A stretch of DNA of 53,680 nucleotides from Mycolicibacterium sp. S2-37 (lineage in GTDB: Bacteria; Actinomycetota; Actinomycetes; Mycobacteriales; Mycobacteriaceae). The notes under the pieces were generated by a model that was not told the DNA's origin, ran no database searches, and saw nothing but the letters and a program-made list of their open reading frames with translations. Shown here in pieces: positions 47,993 to 53,680 of the stretch. Made by a program: the position numbers and the translations under genes. Location: the NCBI RefSeq assembly GCF_017352375.1, contig NZ_JAFEVR010000011.1:1-53680 (forward strand), read 5' to 3'. The stretch's first letter is position 1. Every line of letters starts with the position of its first letter.

Positions 47993-48631
47993 ATGCAGGT
48001 CGCGATCCCGCTGTTCCCCCGCTTCACCGCCCTCGACGCCATCGGGCCCTATGAAGTGCTGCAACGCATTCCGTCGATCGACGTCGTGTTCCTCGGCCAC
48101 CGCCGAGGCGAACTGCGCAGCGACAACGGCATGCTCGGCCTGACCGTCGACCGGACGTTCGCGGAGGTGCCCCGGCCGGACGTGGTTGTGGTACCCGGCG
48201 GGATCGGCACGCGCACGCTGCTGCAGGACGACGAGATTCTCGGCTGGATCCGCGGCGCCCACCAACACTCGACGTTCACCGCGTCGGTGTGCACCGGCAG
48301 CCTGCTGCTCGCTGCGGCCGGGATGCTGACCGGGCTGACCGCGACGACCCACTGGCGGGCGGTCGAGTTGTTCGAATCGCTCGGCCCCAGCTATGTGGCC
48401 GAGCGGGTGGTCGAGCACCTACCGGAACGGATCATCACCGCGGCGGGCGTGTCGAGCGGAATCGACATGGCGCTGCGGCTGCTCGAGCTGCTGATCGGCC
48501 GGGACGCCGCCGAGGCCAGCCAGCTGATGATCGAGTACGACCCGCAACCCCCCTTCGACGCAGGTGCGGTGGCGAAGGCGTCCGCGGAGGTCATCGACCT
48601 GGCCGGGCAGTACTACCGCGATCGGGCCTGA
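47993..48631 (+). CDS. DJ-1/PfpI family protein (Rv0052-like)
   Basis: A 212-residue protein of the class I glutamine amidotransferase-like DJ-1/PfpI superfamily. The nucleophile elbow is SVCTGSLLLAAAGML, with the Cys after the strand TFTASVCTGS. An N-terminal QVAIPLFPRFTALDAIGPYEVL and the VSSGIDMALRLLELLIG segment resemble isonitrile-hydratase-like members. The substrate is unknown. ATG 47993 is 1 nt past the upstream stop codon, so it is coupled to the glycosyltransferase gene. Confidence 0.88.
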   Translation: MQVAIPLFPRFTALDAIGPYEVLQRIPSIDVVFLGHRRGELRSDNGMLGLTVDRTFAEVPRPDVVVVPGGIGTRTLLQDDEILGWIRGAHQHSTFTASVCTGSLLLAAAGMLTGLTATTHWRAVELFESLGPSYVAERVVEHLPERIITAAGVSSGIDMALRLLELLIGRDAAEASQLMIEYDPQPPFDAGAVAKASAEVIDLAGQYYRDRA

Positions 48632-48641
48632 CGACGGCGAT

Positions 48642-48671
48642 TTCGCTGCTCAGGGCCTCACCATGTACCCT
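48642..48671 (+). promoter_or_regulatory. Candidate rpsF operon promoter
   Basis: A weak TTCGCT (48642-48647) and TACCCT (48666-48671) are 18 bp apart. The -10 hexamer is the same as at rpmH, pcnA and leuS. It would give a leader of about 75 nt that contains the hairpin at 48702-48720. Confidence 0.35.
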
Positions 48672-48701
48672 GGGCAGGTTGCCGACGCAGGCGACCCTCC
48701 T

Positions 48702-48720
48702 GCCACGGATCTACCGTGGC
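48702..48720 (+). promoter_or_regulatory. Leader hairpin before rpsF
   Basis: GCCACGG-atcta-CCGTGGC is a perfect 7-bp stem with a 5-nt loop, 12 nt before the Shine-Dalgarno sequence of rpsF. An S6:S18-binding structure with a conserved CCG is known in the rpsF leaders of many bacteria, and this hairpin is a candidate for that autoregulatory element. Confidence 0.45.
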
Positions 48721-48751
48721 CGACACGACCATAGGAGGTGATGGGTTACTC

Positions 48752-49042
48752 ATGCGTCCATACGAAATCATGGTCATTCTCGACCCCACACTTGACGAGC
48801 GCACCGTATCGCCGTCGTTGGAGACGTTCCTCAACGTCATCCGCAAAGACGGTGGATCCGTCGACAAGGTCGACATCTGGGGCCGCCGCCGGCTGGCCTA
48901 CGAGATCGCCAAGCATGCCGAGGGCATCTACGCCGTCATCGACGTCAAGGCCGCGCCGGCCACGGTGTCGGAGCTCGACCGTCAGCTCAGCCTGAACGAG
49001 TCCGTGCTGCGCACCAAGGTCATGCGGACCGACAAGCACTAG
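48752..49042 (+). CDS. rpsF: 30S ribosomal protein S6
   Basis: S6 binds the central domain of 16S rRNA as a heterodimer with S18. The 96-residue product (MRPYEIMVILDPTLDERTV ... SVLRTKVMRTDKH) matches the length and sequence of mycobacterial S6. ATG 48752 lies 13 nt after a perfect AGGAGG (48733-48738), a longer spacing than usual. An out-of-frame ATG at 48741 sits closer to that site. It heads the rpsF-ssb-rpsR-rplI operon. Confidence 0.97.
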   Translation: MRPYEIMVILDPTLDERTVSPSLETFLNVIRKDGGSVDKVDIWGRRRLAYEIAKHAEGIYAVIDVKAAPATVSELDRQLSLNESVLRTKVMRTDKH

Positions 49043-49129
49043 CCCGAACGGACGTGCGCGTCAGAGCACTTCCGTAGGCTCACCTGCGACTAGTGCTCGC
49101 GCTACACCGCCGAATCCCAGGAGGACATC

Positions 49130-49648
49130 GTGGCTGGTGACACCACCATCACCGTCGTCGGAAACCTGACCGCCGATCCTGAACTGCGTTTCACCCCGTC
49201 CGGGGCCGCCGTCGCGAACTTCACCGTCGCGTCGACGCCGCGGATCTTCGACCGCCAGAGTTCGGAGTGGAAGGACGGCGAAGCGCTGTTCCTGCGCTGC
49301 AACATCTGGCGCGAGGCGGCCGAGAACGTGGCCGAGAGCCTCACCCGGGGGTCCCGGGTGATCGTGACGGGGCGGCTCAAGCAGCGTTCGTTCGAAACCC
49401 GCGAGGGGGAGAAGCGCACCGTGTTCGAGGTCGAGGTCGACGAGATCGGCCCCTCGCTGCGCTACGCCACCGCCAAGGTCAACAAGGCCAGCCGCAGTGG
49501 CGGCGGTGGCGGCGGCTTCGGCGGCGGTGGCGGCGGCGGTTCCCGCAGCGGTGGCGGTAACGCCCAGTCGGCTCCGGCCGAGGACCCGTGGGGCAGCGCC
49601 CCGGCGTCGGGTTCGTTCAGCGGCGCCGACGACGAACCGCCCTTCTGA
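49130..49648 (+). CDS. ssb: Single-stranded DNA-binding protein
   Basis: SSB coats single-stranded DNA in replication, recombination and repair. The 172-residue product has an OB-fold (TTITVVGNLTADPELRFTPSGAAVANFTV, then WKDGEALFLRCNIWREAAENV), a Gly/Ser-rich flexible linker (about 123-150), and the acidic protein-interaction tail ending DDEPPF. It starts at GTG 49130 after CAGGAGGAC. Its position between rpsF and rpsR is standard. Confidence 0.97.
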   Translation: MAGDTTITVVGNLTADPELRFTPSGAAVANFTVASTPRIFDRQSSEWKDGEALFLRCNIWREAAENVAESLTRGSRVIVTGRLKQRSFETREGEKRTVFEVEVDEIGPSLRYATAKVNKASRSGGGGGGFGGGGGGGSRSGGGNAQSAPAEDPWGSAPASGSFSGADDEPPF

Positions 49649-49683
49649 CCTACTTCAGCATCACCGAGAAAGAGATTTGAATC

Positions 49684-49944
49684 ATGGCCAAGACCAACAA
49701 GCGCAGGCCGGCGCCCGAGAAGCCGGTCAAGACCCGCAAGTGCGTGTTCTGCTCCAAGAAGGGCAAGAACCAGATCATCGATTACAAGGACACCGCACTG
49801 CTGCGTACCTACATCAGCGAGCGCGGCAAGATCCGCGCCCGCCGTGTGACCGGCAACTGCGTGCAGCACCAGCGCGACGTCGCCGTCGCGGTGAAGAACG
49901 CCCGCGAGGTCGCCCTGCTGCCGTTCAGTTCGTCGACGCGGTAG
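49684..49944 (+). CDS. rpsR: 30S ribosomal protein S18
   Basis: S18 pairs with S6 in the small subunit. The 86-residue product carries the zinc-binding (C+) form motif: CVFCSKKGKNQIIDYKD with a CxxC pair and a later Cys in VTGNCVQHQRDVA. Mycobacteria also have a Cys-free S18 used in zinc starvation, so this is the zinc-replete version (rpsR1 type). It starts at ATG 49684, 35 nt after ssb. Confidence 0.97.
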   Translation: MAKTNKRRPAPEKPVKTRKCVFCSKKGKNQIIDYKDTALLRTYISERGKIRARRVTGNCVQHQRDVAVAVKNAREVALLPFSSSTR

Positions 49945-49972
49945 TCGACCACCGGAAACGAGAGATCAAGAG

Positions 49973-50431
49973 ATGAAACTGATTCTGACCGCCGAGGTGG
50001 ACCATCTGGGTGCACCCGGTGACACCGTGGAAGTCAAGGACGGATACGGCCGCAACTTCCTGCTGCCCCGCGGCCTGGCCATCGTCGCCAGCCGGGGTGC
50101 CCAGCGTCAGGCCGACGACATCCGTCGGGCCCGTGAGCTGAAGACCGTCCGGGGCCTGGAGCACGCCAACGAGCTCAAGACCGCACTGCAGGGTCTGGAC
50201 GCGGTCGAGGTGCCCGTGAACGCGTCAGCGGAGACGGGCAAGCTCTTCGGTTCGGTGACGGCCGCTGACGTCGTCGCCGCGATCAAGAAGGCCGGCGGCC
50301 CGAACCTCGACAAGCGGACCGTGCACCTGCCCAAGACGCACATCAAGTCCCTCGGGGCGCACTCGGTGTCGGTGCGTCTGCATCCCAGCGTCGAAGCGTC
50401 GGTCGCGGTGAACGTCGTCGCCGAGGCCTGA
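49973..50431 (+). CDS. rplI: 50S ribosomal protein L9
   Basis: L9 is an elongated two-domain protein of the large subunit that limits frameshifting. The 152-residue product has the N-terminal domain with the family signature (MKLILTAEVDHLGAPGDTVE, GYGRNFLLPRGLAIVAS), a long connecting helix, and the C-terminal domain (KLFGSVTAADVVAAIKKAGG). It follows rpsR by 28 nt and is the last gene of the operon, with a strong hairpin 30 bp after its stop. Confidence 0.97.
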   Translation: MKLILTAEVDHLGAPGDTVEVKDGYGRNFLLPRGLAIVASRGAQRQADDIRRARELKTVRGLEHANELKTALQGLDAVEVPVNASAETGKLFGSVTAADVVAAIKKAGGPNLDKRTVHLPKTHIKSLGAHSVSVRLHPSVEASVAVNVVAEA

Positions 50432-50460
50432 GCCGCCGAGGCGAACCAAACCCACACGTT

Positions 50461-50503
50461 CAACGCCCGGGCGGGAGATCCTACGATCCCCTCCCGGGCG
50501 TTG
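50461..50503 (+). terminator. Hairpin terminator after rplI
   Basis: CAACGCCCGGG (50461-50471) pairs perfectly with CCCGGGCGTTG (50493-50503), and the inner sequence can extend the stem. No U tract follows. U-less hairpins are frequent as proposed terminators in mycobacteria. Confidence 0.65.
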
Positions 50504-50897
50504 TGGTGTCTTCTGGCGAACTCGACGGGCCGTTGGCCATTCAGCGAAGCTAACCTGGCGTTAACCAGGACGGTCCCGCGTCGACACACAACACGCCCGG
50601 GGTGGCAACCGAACGCGACACGCCGCAAATTTTCCATCCCCAGTCGGTCGGATCCGCCATAGCGCGCTTATCTGCGGCGATAGCCGAAATGCGAACGTTC
50701 ATCCACAGGTTGTCCCCAACGAGTCAACATGGTCGTCCTGCGCTATCCACACTCCGTCCACAGCTTGATCAACAGGGGGTCGTTGCCACCCCGCCAGCAA
50801 CGCCATAGCGTGAGCCGTCGCGGGGCTTGTCGGGGGTCTGTCCTACTCTCGGTGCGACCGTTGATCCGAACTCACGTTCGACCTTAGAGGGGGCCCT
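50504..50897. other. rplI-dnaB intergenic region
   Basis: About 390 bp without a convincing gene. It contains a cluster of DnaA-box-like 9-mers at 50699-50762 and then the purine-rich AGAGGGGG before dnaB. A 68-codon open frame here has no conserved features. I could not place a clear promoter. Confidence 0.65.
50699..50762 (+). promoter_or_regulatory. DnaA-box-like cluster upstream of dnaB
   Basis: Four 9-mers lie in 64 bp on the same strand: TCATCCACA (50699-50707), TTGTCCCCA (50710-50718), CTATCCACA (50743-50751) and CCGTCCACA (50754-50762). The first three differ from TTATCCACA or TTGTCCACA at one position, and the last at two. The pairs are spaced 11 bp start to start. They lie about 140-200 bp before the dnaB start codon. 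Confidence 0.6.
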
Positions 50898-52277
50898 GTG
50901 GCGGTTGTGGACGACCTCGGTCATTCAGATATGGATGCGCCTCCTCCGAGTGAGGAGTTCGGTCGCCAACCGCCCCACGACGCCGCGGCGGAGCAGGCCG
51001 TGCTCGGCGGGATGCTGCTCAGCAAGGACGCCATCGCCGACGTGCTGGAGCGCCTGCGTCCGGGGGATTTCTACCGGCCCGCGCACCAGAACGTGTACGA
51101 CGCGATCCTGGATCTTTACGGCCGGGGCGAGCCCGCGGACGCGGTCACGGTGGCCTCGGAACTCGACCGCCGCGGGCTGCTGCGCCGCATCGGTGGCGCC
51201 CCCTATCTCCACACGTTGATCTCGACCGTGCCGACGGCCGCCAACGCCGGCTTCTACGCCCAGATCGTGGCCGAGAAGGCGCTGCTGCGCCGTCTGGTGG
51301 AGGCGGGTACCCGGGTGGTGCAGTACGGCTACGCGGGCGCTGAGGGCGCAGAGGTGGCCGACGTCGTGGACCGCGCGCAGGCCGAGATCTACGACGTGGT
51401 GGACCGGAGATCGACCGAGGACTTCGTGATCCTCGAGAACCTGTTGCAGCCGACGATGGACGAGATCGATGCCATCGCCTCGCAGGGCGGGATGGCACGT
51501 GGTGTGCCGACCGGCTTCACCGAACTCGACGAGCTCACCAACGGTCTGCACTCCGGGCAGATGGTCGTGATCGCGGCGCGGCCCGGTATGGGCAAGTCCA
51601 CGCTGGGTCTGGATTTCATGCGGTCCTGCTCGATCAAGAATCAGCTGCCGAGCGTGATCTTCTCGCTGGAGATGAGCAAGTCCGAGATCGTCATGCGTCT
51701 GCTGTCTGCGGAGGCGAAGATCAAGCTCGCCGACATGCGCTCGGGCCGGATGAGTGACGACGACTGGACGCGGCTGGCGCGCCGGATGAGTGAGATCAGC
51801 GAGGCGCCGCTCTACATCGACGATTCACCGAACCTCACGATGATGGAGATCCGCGCGAAAGCCCGCCGGCTGCACCAGAAAGCCGGTCTGCGGCTCATCG
51901 TCATCGACTACCTGCAGCTGATGACGTCGGGTAAGAAGGTGGAGTCGCGTCAGCAGGAAGTCTCCGAGTTCTCGCGGAACATGAAGCTGCTGGCCAAGGA
52001 ACTCGAAGTTCCGGTGATCGCGATGAGTCAGCTCAACCGTGGTCCGGAGCAACGGACCGACAAGAAGCCGATGCTGTCGGACCTTCGCGAGTCGGGCGCA
52101 ATCGAGCAGGACGCCGACATGGTGATCCTGCTGCACCGGCCGGATGCCTTCGAGCGCGACGACCCACGCGGCGGCGAAGCGGATCTCATTGTGGCCAAGC
52201 ACCGTAATGGCCCGACCAAGACCATCACCGTGGCGCATCAGCTGCATCTATCGCGGTTCGCGAACATGGCGCACTGA
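50898..52277 (+). CDS. dnaB: Replicative DNA helicase DnaB, intein-free
   Basis: DnaB is the hexameric 5'-3' helicase at the replication fork. The 459-residue product has the N-terminal primase-binding domain (HDAAAEQAVLGGMLLSKDAI), a linker, and the RecA-like C-terminal domain with Walker A ARPGMGKSTLG (about residue 227), Walker B LIVIDYLQLM, and MSQLNRGPEQRTDKKPML. In M. tuberculosis an intein sits inside RESG/SLEQDAD. Here the site reads RESGAIEQDAD without interruption, and the residue after the junction is Ala, not the Ser needed for splicing. It starts at GTG 50898. Confidence 0.97.
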   Translation: MAVVDDLGHSDMDAPPPSEEFGRQPPHDAAAEQAVLGGMLLSKDAIADVLERLRPGDFYRPAHQNVYDAILDLYGRGEPADAVTVASELDRRGLLRRIGGAPYLHTLISTVPTAANAGFYAQIVAEKALLRRLVEAGTRVVQYGYAGAEGAEVADVVDRAQAEIYDVVDRRSTEDFVILENLLQPTMDEIDAIASQGGMARGVPTGFTELDELTNGLHSGQMVVIAARPGMGKSTLGLDFMRSCSIKNQLPSVIFSLEMSKSEIVMRLLSAEAKIKLADMRSGRMSDDDWTRLARRMSEISEAPLYIDDSPNLTMMEIRAKARRLHQKAGLRLIVIDYLQLMTSGKKVESRQQEVSEFSRNMKLLAKELEVPVIAMSQLNRGPEQRTDKKPMLSDLRESGAIEQDADMVILLHRPDAFERDDPRGGEADLIVAKHRNGPTKTITVAHQLHLSRFANMAH

Positions 52278-52294
52278 GCGCGAAGGATTGTGGC

Positions 52295-52333
52295 TTCTCA
52301 AGTTTGATGTCCAGTTCTCAAATGAAATGTCCA
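52295..52333 (+). repeat. Two 19-bp direct repeats (transposon-end-like)
   Basis: TTCTCAAnnnnnATGTCCA occurs at 52295-52313 and 52315-52333, a period of 20 bp, with both 7-bp arms identical and a variable 5-bp core. Multiple short terminal repeats of about 20 bp are a hallmark of IS21-type element ends. No transposase gene is present. Confidence 0.6.
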
Positions 52334-52336
52334 TCT

Positions 52337-52354
52337 GATGTCCAATTGGACATC
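52337..52354. repeat. 18-bp perfect palindrome
   Basis: GATGTCCAATTGGACATC is its own reverse complement. Its ATGTCCA half is the same as in the adjacent direct repeats, giving four TGTCCA/TGGACA copies in 45 bp. Confidence 0.75.
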
Positions 52355-52592
52355 AATGTGAGATTTGCCAGCTTCTAGGACTAGTAAGGGTGGCGGTGTC
52401 TGTCTAACAAGCTTGGATGGAACCCGCGTCGGATGGCCGAAACGATCCACGTCACGGCCCGATCGCTGATTGATCGAGGTCTTGTTTGATTGATAAGCAG
52501 CAGCCCGCCTCCTGAGAAGAGATCCTAGTTTTCGTTCTTGGCGTCATGCGCAGTTAGGAGCCGACTGCGGTATCGCGAGTAAGTGCCCGCTG

Positions 52593-52615
52593 CGACCCGC
52601 TCGTCAGGCGGGTCG
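52593..52615. terminator. GC hairpin in the dnaB-glmS gap
   Basis: CGACCCGC pairs with GCGGGTCG across a 7-nt loop. It could stop transcription from either side; there is no U tract. Confidence 0.35.
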
Positions 52616-52665
52616 TCGGTGTCACTTTGCCGTGGTTGGTTCGTTCCCGGCACGCTAAGTGAGTC

Positions 52666-52684
52666 TCGCGGGCCCGGCCCGCGA
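52666..52684 (-). terminator. Hairpin just after glmS
   Basis: TCGCGGGCC-C-GGCCCGCGA is a near-perfect palindrome that begins 5 bp beyond the glmS stop codon on the minus strand. It lacks a U tract but is well placed to end glmS transcription. Confidence 0.5.
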
Positions 52685-52688
52685 CGGT

Positions 52689-53680
52689 TCACTCGACGGT
52701 GACCGATTTGGCCAGGTTGCGGGGTTTGTCGACGTCGTACCCACGGGCCTGGGCCACCCCGGCGGCGAACACCTGCAGCGGGATGGTCGACAGCAAGGGC
52801 TGGAAGAGCGTTGACACCGCAGGCATTTCGATGAGGTGATCGGCGTAGGGCCGGACCGTGTCGTCGCCCTCCTCGGCGATGACGATCGTGACCGCTCCGC
52901 GGGCCTGGATCTCGCGAATGTTGCTCACCAGCTTGCTGTGCAGCATCGCGGCGTTCTTCGGCGACGGCATCACGACGATGACCGGAACGTCGTCCTCGAT
53001 CAGCGCGATCGGTCCGTGCTTGAGCTCACCGGCCGCGAAGCCCTCGGCGTGCATGTACGCCAGCTCCTTGAGCTTCAACGCACCTTCCAGCGCGACCGGG
53101 TAGCCGACGTGGCGGCCCAGGAACAGCACCGTCTGCGATTGCGCGAACTGACGCGCCAACGCCGTCACCGGCTCCATGCACGTCAGCACGCGGGCGATCA
53201 GATCGGGCATCGCCTCGATTTCGCCGAATTCGCGCGCCACCTCGTCGGGATACTTGGTGCCGCGGGCCTGGGCCAGTGCCAGGCCGACCAGGTAGTTGGC
53301 GGCGACCTGTGCCAGGAACGTCTTGGTCGACGCGACGCCGATCTCCGGCCCGGCGCGGGTGTAGAGCACGGCGTCGGCTTCACGGGGAATCTGCGACCCG
53401 TTGGTGTTGCAGATGGCCAACACCTTGGCCTTCTGTTCCTTGGCGTGGCGGACCGCCTCGAGCGTGTCGGCGGTCTCGCCGGACTGCGAGATGGCCACCA
53501 CCAGCGTGCTGCGGTCGAGCACCGGATCGCGGTAGCGGAATTCGCTCGCGAGCTCGACCTCGACCGGCAGCCGGGTCCAGTGCTCGATGGCGTACTTGGC
53601 GAGCAGTCCGGAGTGGTAGGCCGTGCCGCACGCGACGACGAACACCTTGTCGACGTCGCGGAGTTCCTGATCGCTGAGGC
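52689..53680 (-). CDS. glmS: Glucosamine-6-phosphate synthase (isomerizing), C-terminal part
   Basis: GlmS makes glucosamine-6-phosphate from fructose-6-phosphate and glutamine, the entry point to UDP-GlcNAc and peptidoglycan. About 330 residues are visible: both SIS isomerase domains (VVACGTAYHSGLLAKYAIEH, VVAISQSGETADTLEAV, VASTKTFLAQVAANYLVGLA, FLGRHVGYPVALEGALKLKELAYMHAE) and the conserved C-terminal KPRNLAKSVTVE. The N-terminal glutaminase domain lies beyond the window, and the frame is open to its last base. Upstream residues LSDQELRDVDK before VFVVACGTAYH confirm that the gene continues. In M. tuberculosis glmS lies far from dnaB, so this neighbourhood is unusual. Confidence 0.95.
   Translation of the reverse strand, partial: LSDQELRDVDKVFVVACGTAYHSGLLAKYAIEHWTRLPVEVELASEFRYRDPVLDRSTLVVAISQSGETADTLEAVRHAKEQKAKVLAICNTNGSQIPREADAVLYTRAGPEIGVASTKTFLAQVAANYLVGLALAQARGTKYPDEVAREFGEIEAMPDLIARVLTCMEPVTALARQFAQSQTVLFLGRHVGYPVALEGALKLKELAYMHAEGFAAGELKHGPIALIEDDVPVIVVMPSPKNAAMLHSKLVSNIREIQARGAVTIVIAEEGDDTVRPYADHLIEMPAVSTLFQPLLSTIPLQVFAAGVAQARGYDVDKPRNLAKSVTVE

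Larger units (their letters stand above)
52278..52688. other. dnaB-glmS intergenic region with repeats, no gene
   Basis: This 411-bp convergent gap is richer in A/T than its surroundings in its first 100 bp and near 52490-52560. It contains two 19-bp direct repeats, an 18-bp palindrome and two GC hairpins. No open frame shows conserved protein features. It may be the remains of a mobile element. Confidence 0.65.

Noticed and set aside
50602..50808. 68-codon plus-strand frame before dnaB
   Set aside because: It covers the DnaA-box-like cluster, and codon use and sequence look non-coding.
1..53680. CRISPR arrays, tRNA or rRNA genes, prophage, toxin-antitoxin or defence islands
   Set aside because: No regularly spaced repeats, cloverleaf-like segments, integrases, transposases or defence protein motifs were seen.

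Overview
The window is high-GC actinobacterial DNA. Gene content and order point to a rapidly growing mycobacterium (Mycolicibacterium-like) and its chromosomal origin neighbourhood. The evidence is the dnaA/dnaN origin, the rpmH-rnpA-yidD-yidC-jag-rsmG-parA-parB cluster with two parS sites, mycobacterial marker genes (cwlM, the murJ-pseudokinase fusion, mtc28, ino1/padR, ponA1) and a glucosylglycerate hydrolase typical of rapid growers. Species is inferred from protein family memory, not from a search. I saw no tRNA, rRNA, CRISPR array or intact mobile element.

Layout. Positions 1-64 are G/C homopolymer-like sequence that truncates dnaN, probably a sequencing or assembly artefact. dnaN (start only) and dnaA lie on the minus strand, with oriC between them (521-1072) and the dnaA/rpmH divergent promoter region at 2546-3094. 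Rightward from 3095 runs the translation, membrane-insertion and chromosome-segregation cluster (rpmH to parB), then a GNAT-like gene. From 9276 to 19715 a minus-strand block carries cell-envelope and redox genes: cwlM, trxA, trxB, sigM, the murJ fusion, a DUF6049 membrane protein and mutT4. pcnA, a DxDGDG-repeat protein and a Ser/Thr kinase follow on the plus strand.

From 23056 the genes follow the order of M. tuberculosis Rv0036c to Rv0058 with insertions: an MDMPI-like protein, an MFS protein, yqgE, a small membrane protein with a tetracysteine tail, mtc28, leuS, (SDR, glucosylglycerate hydrolase), marR, (an amino-acid ABC transporter), an F420-type LLM enzyme, (a DUF3616-like protein, phoX), an esterase, ino1, padR, a DUF1707 protein, a DUF5318 protein, ponA1, a GT-C glycosyltransferase, a PfpI-like protein, rpsF-ssb-rpsR-rplI and dnaB. 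The right end holds a 411-bp gene-free stretch with transposon-end-like tandem repeats, then the C-terminal part of glmS.

Functionally the window joins replication initiation and segregation (DnaA, DnaB, SSB, ParA, ParB, oriC, parS) to peptidoglycan synthesis and its control (CwlM, MurJ with pseudokinase, PonA1, GlmS) and ribosomal protein supply. Two recurring signals are not explained by the genes themselves. One is a -10 hexamer (TAnnnT) placed 6-8 nt before the start codon of at least eleven genes, suggesting leaderless transcription. The other is a cluster of DnaA-box-like 9-mers in front of dnaB. No wholly new multi-gene system was evident; the strongest leads are regulatory DNA, a missing anti-SigM gene, and the dnaB/glmS junction.
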